Position numbers and translations under genes: made by a program
Assembly: GCA_919902475.1 (NCBI GenBank)
Contig: CAKKRA010000354.1
Coordinates: forward strand, 1-6,509
DNA from: Nitrospiria bacterium
GTDB taxonomy: Bacteria > Nitrospirota > CAKKRA01 > 9FT-COMBO-42-15
DNA length: 6,509 nt
Reading direction: 5' to 3'
Notes under the pieces: model-generated
What the model saw: the letters and a program-made list of their open reading frames with translations, nothing else
What the model was told of the DNA's origin: nothing
The model's database searches: none
Shown: piece by piece, positions 1 to 5,849 of the stretch
How the letters are laid out: each line of letters begins with the position of its first letter
How positions within the stretch are numbered: the stretch's first letter is position 1

Positions 1-127
1 CAAGCGGTATATTAAGGTTCACCTCAAGCTTCCCCTGAGAGGTGACAAAAAGCCACATGATTATAGCAAAAAATAATGAGAATAGCTTTATTAGAAAATT
101 ATTAAATATGAGATTTCTGATATCCAT
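1..127 (-). CDS. cdaR: CdaR (YbbR-domain) regulator of the diadenylate cyclase, N-terminal fragment
   Basis: Only the first 42 codons are in the window; the gene runs off the left edge. It starts at ATG 127-125, with an in-frame TAA two codons upstream, so no earlier in-frame start is possible. The peptide has a short polar N-terminus (MDIRNLIFNNF), then one hydrophobic helix at about residues 14-30 (KLFSLFFAIIMWLFVTS), then the start of a beta-rich region (GKLEVNLNIPL). A lysine followed by a hydrophobic run ending in W-L-x-V just before the first YbbR repeat is the usual N-terminus of CdaR/YbbR proteins. In characterised systems CdaR is anchored in the membrane, binds CdaA and modulates cyclic di-AMP synthesis. 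It lies 38 bp after the cdaA stop with no promoter in between, so co-transcription is likely. No clear Shine-Dalgarno sequence precedes the ATG. The YbbR repeats themselves are outside the window, so the identification rests on the N-terminus and the neighbour. Confidence 0.85.
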   Translation of the reverse strand, partial: MDIRNLIFNNFLIKLFSLFFAIIMWLFVTSQGKLEVNLNIPL

Positions 128-165
128 AATTATTTATCTGCTAAAAGTAAATAGTTGTAACAGCG

Positions 166-999
166 CTAAAATTTCTCTCTTGAAGAAAAAAGGCTGCCCA
201 GTCTCTTAACAAAAGTGCCCTTCTCCTTTCTGCCTGTAATAAATATCTTTGTGAGGATGCGTCTCAATGCTCCGGCATCAACCTCTCTTGTAAGTTTTCC
301 TTCTACTGCAACAGATATCGTCCCTGTCTCCTCTGAGACAGCAATTACTGCTGCGTCTGTCTCTTCTGTTATCCCGACTGCAGCCCTGTGCCTTGTGCCG
401 AGGGTCTTGCTGACTGCAGCGCTCATGGTAAGAGGCAGAAAACATCCTGCTGCAGCGATCCTGCCGTCTTTTATAATAACAGCGCCGTCATGTATCGGCG
501 AATAGGGCAGAAATATGCTTGTAAGTATCTCTTTTGAGACTTTCGCATCAAGGGCCGTCCCCATTTCAATCAAGTCCCCTAATTCTGTCTCCCGCTCCAA
601 TACAATAATAGCGCCGATCTTCTTATTAGCCAGAGAGACAGCAGTCCTTATAATCTCCTCTATAAATCTTGTCTCTTCAATTGCTGAAATAGTGCGGAGA
701 AGCGGATTCTGGCCCATCTGGGCGAGCGCCCTTCTTATCTCAGGCTGAAATAGTATTATTAATGCAATAACTATCTGCGACCAAAAGCTCTGGACAATCC
801 AGTCTATTGTATAAAGCTCAAGCCACCTTGATGCTACAAACGCCGCAAGAAGAATGGCTATGCCGACGAGCATCTGCAAAGCCCTTGTCCCTTTTATAAT
901 CAAAAAGATTCTGTAAAGAACAAAGGCGACAATAAGGATATCTAAGATATCCAATATTCTGATAGTCTTTATTGTATCAATAAAATTTTCCACTATCAC
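166..999 (-). CDS. cdaA: Membrane diadenylate cyclase CdaA (DacA), makes cyclic di-AMP
   Basis: CdaA condenses two ATP into cyclic di-AMP, a second messenger for osmolyte/potassium balance and cell-wall homeostasis. The product is 277 aa, the usual family length. Three N-terminal hydrophobic helices are visible at about residues 17-36, 40-59 and 68-88, followed by the FQPEIRRALAQMG linker (84-96). The cytoplasmic DAC domain (about 105-250) carries both catalytic signatures intact: HDGA at 170-173 and GTRHRAA at 201-207, plus SEETG at 222-226. This is the CdaA architecture, not the soluble DisA type or CdaS. The start is uncertain. GTG at 999-997 overlaps the folP TGA stop, but the AAAGGGG tract abuts it directly. 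A second in-frame GTG at 993-991 (codon 3) has that tract 5 nt upstream and may be the true start, giving 275 aa. The gene is probably translationally coupled to folP and followed by its partner cdaR. Confidence 0.96.
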   Translation of the reverse strand: MIVENFIDTIKTIRILDILDILIVAFVLYRIFLIIKGTRALQMLVGIAILLAAFVASRWLELYTIDWIVQSFWSQIVIALIILFQPEIRRALAQMGQNPLLRTISAIEETRFIEEIIRTAVSLANKKIGAIIVLERETELGDLIEMGTALDAKVSKEILTSIFLPYSPIHDGAVIIKDGRIAAAGCFLPLTMSAAVSKTLGTRHRAAVGITEETDAAVIAVSEETGTISVAVEGKLTREVDAGALRRILTKIFITGRKEKGTFVKRLGSLFSSREKF

Positions 1000-1005
1000 C
1001 CCTTT
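995..1005 (-). promoter_or_regulatory. Ribosome-binding site that decides the cdaA start
   Basis: The minus strand reads AAAGGGGTGAT here, close to the extended anti-Shine-Dalgarno complement AAGGAGGTGAT, with two mismatches. Its GGGG run (1002-999) lies 5 nt before GTG 993-991, but it touches and partly overlaps GTG 999-997. Spacing therefore favours the downstream GTG. The folP stop codon TGA (998-996) is inside this element, so ribosomes finishing folP would be placed on it. Confidence 0.6.
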
Positions 1006-1841
1006 ATGATTGCATCGGTTATTCTTGCTACATCCGCCATCGCCTTCACATCATGAACCCTTACAATATTAGCCCCGTTTGCAATACCGATTGCAACAGC
1101 AGCAGCAGTCCCTTCAAGCCTCTTATCAACATCTGCATTTAGTATTCTGCCGATAAATGACTTTCTTGAAGGGCCAATGAGTATCGGCACACCAAGCTTT
1201 CTAAACTCTTTCAGCCGTTTTATTATCTCAAGATTGTGCCCTACTGTCTTTCCAAACCCGATTCCGGGGTCAATGATAATTTTATTTTTCTTTATTCCGT
1301 TTTTAACAGCAAAGGATATCCTCTCCTTAAAAAATGCTGTAATCTCCTTTGCCACATCCTTATATACAGGCCTCTTCTGCATATCCCTTGGCGTCCCTTT
1401 CATGTGCATTATTATAACAGGGCAGTCTGCCTCAGCAGCAACCTTTGCCATCATCGGATCAAACCGCAGGCCGCTTATATCATTAATTATAGATGCGCCG
1501 GCCTTTAATGCCTCTTTCGCAACCGTTGCCTTATATGTATCAATTGAAATCAGTATATCTATTTTATCAGAGAGCTCCCTTATAACAGGAATCACCCTCT
1601 CCAATTCTGCTTCTAATGGAACAGGCTCTGCCCCTGGCCTTGAAGACTCTCCGCCAATATCAATAATATCCGCCCCTTCTTCAGCCATCCTTTTTGCGCA
1701 TTCAACAGCGCTGTCTATATTCAAATAATGACCGCCGTCAGAAAAGGAATCCGGAGTAACATTAAGTATGCCCATTATATAAGGCCTTTTATTAAGATTA
1801 AGGATGCGTCTGCCGCATCTTATATTAAAAACAGCTTTCAT
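996..1841 (-). CDS. folP: Dihydropteroate synthase
   Basis: FolP joins 6-hydroxymethyl-7,8-dihydropterin pyrophosphate to p-aminobenzoate to give dihydropteroate in folate synthesis; it is the sulfonamide target. The 281-aa product is a full-length TIM-barrel DHPS with the family motifs in order: GILNVTPDSFSDGG (24-37), DIGGESSRPG (61-70), SIDTYK (99-104), NDISG (120-124), MHMKGTP (145-151), DPGIGFGK (191-198), GPSRKSF (223-229) and RVHDV (261-265). The pterin-pocket Asp, Asn and Lys and the phosphate-binding RxH are all present. One mild oddity is Ser in place of the usual Thr in loop 2 (GGESSRPG). The ATG at 1841 gives a normal N-terminal strand before GILNVTPDSF, but its AT-rich leader has no Shine-Dalgarno sequence. 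The next ATG (codon 23, in YIMGILN) would remove the first barrel strand. The gene follows ftsH by 87 bp and overlaps cdaA by 3 bp if cdaA starts at 999. Confidence 0.97.
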   Translation of the reverse strand: MKAVFNIRCGRRILNLNKRPYIMGILNVTPDSFSDGGHYLNIDSAVECAKRMAEEGADIIDIGGESSRPGAEPVPLEAELERVIPVIRELSDKIDILISIDTYKATVAKEALKAGASIINDISGLRFDPMMAKVAAEADCPVIIMHMKGTPRDMQKRPVYKDVAKEITAFFKERISFAVKNGIKKNKIIIDPGIGFGKTVGHNLEIIKRLKEFRKLGVPILIGPSRKSFIGRILNADVDKRLEGTAAAVAIGIANGANIVRVHDVKAMADVARITDAIIKG

Positions 1842-1872
1842 TATTATATCTGTTTGAAATTGGTATGAATAG

Positions 1873-1903
1873 AAGCAGGGCGGCCCGACAGGCAGCCCTG
1901 CTT
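1873..1903. terminator. GC-rich hairpin between ftsH and folP, possible bidirectional or partial terminator
   Basis: The arms AAGCAGGGC (1873-1881) and GCCCTGCTT (1895-1903) form 9 perfect pairs. After a G/A mismatch (1882/1894) the stem continues with GCC (1883-1885) pairing GGC (1891-1893) around a CGACA loop. On the plus strand the stem runs into TTTTT (1902-1906), a textbook intrinsic terminator shape. On the minus strand, where all the genes lie, the hairpin begins 25 nt after the ftsH stop and its 3' tail is TTCTATTCAT, a poor U-tract. It may therefore only partly stop ftsH transcripts, act as a 3' stabilising structure, or block antisense transcription entering ftsH. The hairpin is certain from sequence; its function is inferred. 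Confidence 0.6.
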
Positions 1904-1928
1904 TTTATACAAAGGAAGGAAAAGCAAT

Positions 1929-3716
1929 TTATGCTGTTACAGGGCCCTGTATAATAGAGTCTATCTCAGCGCCGTCTAATGTTTCCTTTTCCAGGAGGGC
2001 AGCAGCAACATTTTTTAACACCTTCATATTCTTTTTCAGCAGACTCTTTGCCCTCTCGTAATTTTTTATAACAGTCGCCTTTATCTCAGTATCTATCTCA
2101 ACAGCAGTGCTCTCGCTGTAATCCCTGTGCCTTACAATCTCTTTTCCAAGAAATATCTCCTCATCCTTCTTTCCATAAGCCAGCGGGCCGAGTTTATCGC
2201 TCATACCCCACTCGCACACCATCTTTCTTGCAAGCTCTGTTGCCCTTTCAATATCATTCCCAGCGCCTGTTGTCATATGCTTCAGCACAAGCTCCTCTGC
2301 TGCCCTTCCGCCAAGAAGCACTGCAATGGTATTGTGCAGAAACTCCCTCGGATAGGTATACCTGTCATCTGTTGGAAGCTGCTGTGTAAGTCCAAGCGCC
2401 ATTCCGCGCGGGATTATTGTCACCTTATGGATTGGATCTGTCCCAGGTATAAGCCTTGCAACAAGTGCATGGCCTGCCTCGTGATATGCAGTATTTTTCT
2501 TCTCTTCTTCATTTATAAACATGCTCCTTCTCTCAACACCCATCAATACCTTATCCTTTGCATCCTCAAAATCATTCATCTCAACATGCTTCTTTGACCG
2601 CCTTGCTGCAAGCAGGGCTGCCTCATTAACAAGATTGGACAAATCAGCGCCAGTAAACCCTGGTGTTCCCCTTGCAATCACCTCAAGGTTTACATCCTTT
2701 GATAGTGTCAGCTTTTTTATATGCACATTCAGTATACCCAGCCTGCCTTTGATATCCGGCCTTGATACAACAATCTGCCTGTCAAACCTGCCAGGCCTTA
2801 AAAGCGCCGGATCCAAAACATCAGGCCTGTTTGTAGCTGCTATTAAGATTACGCCTTCATTGGTGTCAAAGCCGTCCATCTCAACAAGGAGCTGGTTTAA
2901 TGTCTGCTCCCTTTCATCATGGCCTCCGCCAAGGCCAGCGCCCCTGTGCCTTCCAACTGCATCAATCTCATCAATGAATATAATACAGGGCGCATTCTTC
3001 TTGCCCTGTTCAAAGAGGTCCCTTACCCTTGATGCGCCAACGCCTACAAACATCTCTACAAAGTCAGAGCCGCTTATATTGAAGAATGGGACATCAGCCT
3101 CGCCTGCAATAGCCCTTGCAAGGAGTGTCTTGCCTGTCCCAGGAGGGCCCACTACAAGAACACCCTTCGGTATCCTTCCGCCGAGCTTCTGGAATTTCTG
3201 CGGGTCTTTTAAAAAATCAACTATCTCTACAACCTCTTCCTTTGCCTCGTCAACGCCTGCTACATCAGCAAAGGTTATCTTTTTATGCGCTGCATTAAGG
3301 AGCTTTGCGCGGCTTTTCCCAAATGATAGCGCCTTATTGCCGCCTGTCTGCATCTGCCGCATAAAGAATATCCAGATGCCTAATAAGATGAGCATAGGCC
3401 CCCAATTCAGCAAAAAGGCATACCATTTATTATCATCTATAGGCCTTACTGTTATCTTTACATCCTTTTCCCTGAGCTCATTTATAAGGTCAGGATAATC
3501 TGCAGTATAGGTGCGGAATTTGGTGTTGTCCTTAAGTTTTCCCATAATATAATTCTCTTTTATGGTAACCTCGGTAACCTCGCCATTTCCAACCTTATTT
3601 ATAAAATCGCTGAATATTACCTCTTCCTCCTGCGGCTTAACAGTGCTGAAATGGGTAAAGATAAGTATCATCACCAGACCAACCACAAGCCACAGGCCAA
3701 GACCTTTATAATTCAT
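1929..3716 (-). CDS. ftsH: ATP-dependent zinc metalloprotease FtsH
   Basis: FtsH is a membrane-anchored hexameric AAA+ protease that degrades misassembled membrane proteins and selected regulators. The product is 595 aa, slightly shorter than E. coli FtsH, with a short C-terminal tail. Order of parts: helix 1 at about residues 5-22; an extracytoplasmic domain at about 24-97; helix 2 at about 99-119; the AAA+ module with Walker A GPPGTGKT (190-197), pore loop FVGVG (223-227), Walker B IIFIDEID (245-252) and second region of homology ATNRPDVLDPALLRPGRFD (294-312) with arginine fingers R307 and R310; then the M41 protease domain with HEAGH (412-416) and the third zinc ligand D488 in GAGND. All key residues are intact. 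The ATG at 3716 is supported by AGGAGG 9 nt upstream. The gene follows hpt by 128 bp and has its own strong promoter in that gap, so it can be expressed independently of tilS-hpt. Confidence 0.98.
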   Translation of the reverse strand: MNYKGLGLWLVVGLVMILIFTHFSTVKPQEEEVIFSDFINKVGNGEVTEVTIKENYIMGKLKDNTKFRTYTADYPDLINELREKDVKITVRPIDDNKWYAFLLNWGPMLILLGIWIFFMRQMQTGGNKALSFGKSRAKLLNAAHKKITFADVAGVDEAKEEVVEIVDFLKDPQKFQKLGGRIPKGVLVVGPPGTGKTLLARAIAGEADVPFFNISGSDFVEMFVGVGASRVRDLFEQGKKNAPCIIFIDEIDAVGRHRGAGLGGGHDEREQTLNQLLVEMDGFDTNEGVILIAATNRPDVLDPALLRPGRFDRQIVVSRPDIKGRLGILNVHIKKLTLSKDVNLEVIARGTPGFTGADLSNLVNEAALLAARRSKKHVEMNDFEDAKDKVLMGVERRSMFINEEEKKNTAYHEAGHALVARLIPGTDPIHKVTIIPRGMALGLTQQLPTDDRYTYPREFLHNTIAVLLGGRAAEELVLKHMTTGAGNDIERATELARKMVCEWGMSDKLGPLAYGKKDEEIFLGKEIVRHRDYSESTAVEIDTEIKATVIKNYERAKSLLKKNMKVLKNVAAALLEKETLDGAEIDSIIQGPVTA

Positions 3717-3723
3717 CTGTTAA

Positions 3724-3746
3724 ATCCTCCTGATAATCCCCTGATA
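3724..3746 (-). promoter_or_regulatory. Tandem Shine-Dalgarno-like repeat upstream of ftsH
   Basis: The minus strand holds two abutting near-copies: TATCAGGGGAT (3746-3736) and TATCAGGAGGAT (3735-3724). The downstream copy contains AGGAGG (3731-3726), 9 nt before the ftsH ATG, and is the likely functional ribosome-binding site. The upstream GGGG (3741-3738) is 21 nt from the ATG, too far to position initiation itself. It could be a standby site or simply a local duplication. Confidence 0.7.
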
Positions 3747-3764
3747 AAAATAAAACTGTAAAGA

Positions 3765-3793
3765 ATTATACCAAATAATAACATATTTTTCAA
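3765..3793 (-). promoter_or_regulatory. Near-consensus sigma-70 promoter for ftsH
   Basis: On the minus strand, -35 TTGAAA (3793-3788) is separated by exactly 17 bp from a perfect -10 TATAAT (3770-3765). The -10 is preceded by TGG, which gives an extended -10 (TGnTATAAT). The expected transcription start is an A at about 3759-3757, which leaves a leader of roughly 41-43 nt before the ftsH ATG. The element lies wholly in the 128-bp hpt-ftsH gap. No sigma-32-type CCCCAT-like -10 is visible, so this looks like a housekeeping promoter. Confidence 0.8.
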
Positions 3794-3844
3794 CATAAAC
3801 TAATCTTGTGAAACTTGGCAGCAGGCAGTAGATGCCTCCTATGC

Positions 3845-4384
3845 CTAAGTTTGGGCCTCGTTTACATCAAGAACAGCTATGTACGGCAGATTCCTGTATT
3901 TATTCTGATAATCAAGGCCGTAACCGACAACATACTTATTCGGTATTGAAAAACCCGCATAATCAGCCTCTATAGCCACCTTTCTCCTCTCCTTTTTGTC
4001 AAGGAGCACGCAAGTCTTAAGACTGCTCGGTCTCTTGGAAAGGAGGTGTTTTTTCATAAAATCCGTTGTAACCCCTGAGTCAATTATATCATCAACCATC
4101 AGTACATCCTTGCCTGTAATATCCTCTGTCAGGTCAGAAATTATCCTAACTATGCCGGATGTTGTGGCAGCCATGCCATAGCTTGTTGCAATAACAAAAT
4201 CTATCCTTACAGGAAGCATTACAGCCCTTGTCAAATCAGAAAAGAAGTTATACGCGCCCTTTAATATGCCTATCATAACTAAATCCTTGCCTTCGTAGTC
4301 TACTGCAATCTGATGCCCGAGCTCCCTCACCCTTTTGTGGATATCCTCCTGATTCAGCAGCGGCTTACCGTAAAGCCTCTCCAT
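3845..4384 (-). CDS. hpt: Hypoxanthine (guanine) phosphoribosyltransferase
   Basis: Hpt salvages purine bases by transferring them to PRPP, giving IMP (and usually GMP) in the cytoplasm. The 179-aa product has the normal bacterial length and a type I PRTase fold. Visible motifs are LKGA (41-44, the non-proline cis-peptide/pyrophosphate loop region), SYG (68-70, flexible loop), the PRPP-binding signature VLMVDDIIDSGVTT (94-107) with D102 in the position of the general-base Asp, LLDKKERR (127-134), and VGYGLDYQNKYRNLPYI (153-169), which contacts the purine ring. The last motif is characteristic of hypoxanthine enzymes and separates it from adenine, uracil or xanthine PRTases. The start at ATG 4384 is supported by a GGAGGAGG tract just upstream. 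It lies 15 bp after tilS, the same pairing seen in Firmicutes, so the two are probably one transcript. Whether it prefers hypoxanthine over guanine cannot be read from the sequence. Confidence 0.96.
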   Translation of the reverse strand: MERLYGKPLLNQEDIHKRVRELGHQIAVDYEGKDLVMIGILKGAYNFFSDLTRAVMLPVRIDFVIATSYGMAATTSGIVRIISDLTEDITGKDVLMVDDIIDSGVTTDFMKKHLLSKRPSSLKTCVLLDKKERRKVAIEADYAGFSIPNKYVVGYGLDYQNKYRNLPYIAVLDVNEAQT

Positions 4385-4387
4385 GAG

Positions 4388-4395
4388 CCTCCTCC
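4388..4395 (-). promoter_or_regulatory. Ribosome-binding site of hpt
   Basis: The minus strand reads GGAGGAGG (4395-4388), giving two overlapping registers: GGAGG 6 nt and AGGAGG 3 nt before ATG 4384. It fills most of the 15-bp tilS-hpt gap, consistent with translation close behind tilS. It fixes the hpt start. Confidence 0.8.
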
Positions 4396-4399
4396 ACTT

Positions 4400-5833
4400 T
4401 TAGACTATTTTAACAACCAATCTCCTTTTTGTATCTTCCTTAGCCCTAAACCTCTCATCCATCCTCAACCCTATTATCCATAGTATAGCATTATTTTTAT
4501 CTATCAGGACAGGAATTTTTTCTCTCTCTGCCCTCGGTATCTTATGGTCTATTAAATATTCCTTCAGTTTCTTTCTGCCCTTCATGCCTGCAGGAAAGAA
4601 ATAATCGCCCTCTTTCCTGCTTCTTATAAATAACGGCAGCGCTGCTCTATCAAAATCAAATAAGCCTGTATCAGCCTTTTCAGGGACCGCAGCCCTGTTA
4701 TTGATTATTGCCTCTACCTTTATATTAAAATATGGAACCTCTGTTATGCCTGGCACTTCAATCTGAACCGCCTCTTGAACGGCTGTTGACTTTACCTTTC
4801 CAACACACACCTTAAGGCTATTATAATCCCTCTCTATTCTGATATCATCCGGCAAATCTATCCCCTTGCCTGTATTCTTTATCGCATCTATTGCAGAGGT
4901 TATATGTAGATACGAAATCTTTTTTATCCCACCTGTCAGTTCAGCAACAGCCCTTCTTACAACCCTTTTTTTAATCGCAGGGTGAAGTCCGTTGAATCTA
5001 AGATAATTCAGGGTAATGCTGTCTTTATCCTGAGATGTCGCCATCTCCTTAAAGATAGTATCAGCAATGCCATTGAGAAATGCCTCATCTTCCCTTAATA
5101 TATCTGCTTCCCTGCAAAGGACAGAGGCAATATTCGGATTAAATCTTTTTACCAGTAAAGGCAAAAGCTCAAGCCTGATTTTATTCCGAAGATATACAGG
5201 TCTGATATTAGTCGGGTCTTTAACATATCTGATATTATTCTCTTTAAGAAACCCGAGCGCCTCTGTTTTTTTTATCTCAATCAATGGCCTGATGATTCTT
5301 CCGCGCACAGGCGGGATAGCAGAAAGGCCTGAAGCGCCTGAACCCCTGATAAGCCTCATTAAGAAAGTCTCTGCCTGGTCATCTGCTGTATGGCCTGTAA
5401 CAATCTTTGCTGCGCCGATCTTATCAGCCGCCTTTCTCAGAAAATCATAGCGAACCTCTCTTGCCCCTTCCTGCTTTGAAAGCCCCTTTTTTATACAATA
5501 TTCCTTAACATCAATGGCCTCAATGGTTGAAGCAATACCCTTTTCCTCTGACATTTTCCTGACAAACTCTGCCTCTTTTTCTGCCTCTTTTCTGAATTTA
5601 TGATTCAGATGCGCCACATGAATGGTGAGGCCGTATTCATCCTTCAACCCATAAAGAATTTCCAATGCACATACAGAATCAGGCCCGCCTGATACAGCAA
5701 CAATAACAATATCACCCTTTTTGAGCATATTGTATCTATCAATTGTGCCTCTGACCTTGTTTATTAATCTATCTGTCTTTACACAGGTCTTAGACCCTTT
5801 TTTAACTGACCTCATCTCGCAAACAGCATTCAT
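4400..5833 (-). CDS. tilS: tRNA(Ile)-lysidine synthetase TilS
   Basis: TilS uses ATP and lysine to convert C34 of tRNA-Ile(CAU) to lysidine, changing it from methionine/AUG to isoleucine/AUA; it is normally essential. Counting from ATG 5833 (477 aa): the N-type ATP pyrophosphatase domain has the P-loop SGGPDS (48-53), HLNHKFR (75-81), GHTADDQAET (147-156) and RPLIEI (182-187); DPTN (206-209) followed by LRNKIR (215-220) is also typical. A helical middle region follows, then the C-terminal TilS domain with IRSRKEGDYFFPAG (403-416), KKLKEYLIDHKIPRAER (421-437) and a final IIGLRMDERF. This is the long, multi-domain TilS form. The start is not settled. The frame stays open to ATG 5899 inside panB, but residues encoded there do not resemble TilS. 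ATG 5833 (16 bp after the panB stop) and ATG 5815 (471 aa) are both possible and neither has a good Shine-Dalgarno sequence. Family similarity begins about 22 residues after ATG 5833, near LINKVRGTIDRYNML. Confidence 0.94.
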   Translation of the reverse strand: MNAVCEMRSVKKGSKTCVKTDRLINKVRGTIDRYNMLKKGDIVIVAVSGGPDSVCALEILYGLKDEYGLTIHVAHLNHKFRKEAEKEAEFVRKMSEEKGIASTIEAIDVKEYCIKKGLSKQEGAREVRYDFLRKAADKIGAAKIVTGHTADDQAETFLMRLIRGSGASGLSAIPPVRGRIIRPLIEIKKTEALGFLKENNIRYVKDPTNIRPVYLRNKIRLELLPLLVKRFNPNIASVLCREADILREDEAFLNGIADTIFKEMATSQDKDSITLNYLRFNGLHPAIKKRVVRRAVAELTGGIKKISYLHITSAIDAIKNTGKGIDLPDDIRIERDYNSLKVCVGKVKSTAVQEAVQIEVPGITEVPYFNIKVEAIINNRAAVPEKADTGLFDFDRAALPLFIRSRKEGDYFFPAGMKGRKKLKEYLIDHKIPRAEREKIPVLIDKNNAILWIIGLRMDERFRAKEDTKRRLVVKIV

Positions 5834-5849
5834 AATTATTGTTAAACCA

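Noticed and set aside
1843..1848. Perfect TATAAT on the minus strand next to the folP start
   Set aside because: It ends one base before the folP ATG, so transcription would begin inside codon 2, and there is no good -35 (best at 17 bp is TATTCA). It is most likely chance in AT-rich DNA. It would matter only if folP started at codon 23, which would delete a conserved strand.
2521..3498. 325-codon open frame on the plus strand opposite ftsH
   Set aside because: It lies entirely antisense to the highly conserved AAA+ core of ftsH, its translation is Ser/Pro/Leu-rich with no recognisable domain, and no promoter or ribosome-binding site precedes it. It is a shadow of ftsH codon usage. The same reasoning removes the other plus-strand frames (for example 1177-1728 and 5067-5450).
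3765..3793. Possible sigma-32 heat-shock promoter for ftsH, as in some Proteobacteria
   Set aside because: The -10 is a perfect TATAAT with a 17-bp spacer and no CCCCAT-like element; a housekeeping sigma-70 reading explains the sequence better.
3820..3840. Small inverted repeat AGGCA-TCTAC-TGCCT after the hpt stop
   Set aside because: There are only 5 pairs and no U-tract follows, so it is too weak to call a terminator or a regulatory RNA. No riboswitch-like structure is evident in the rest of the gap.
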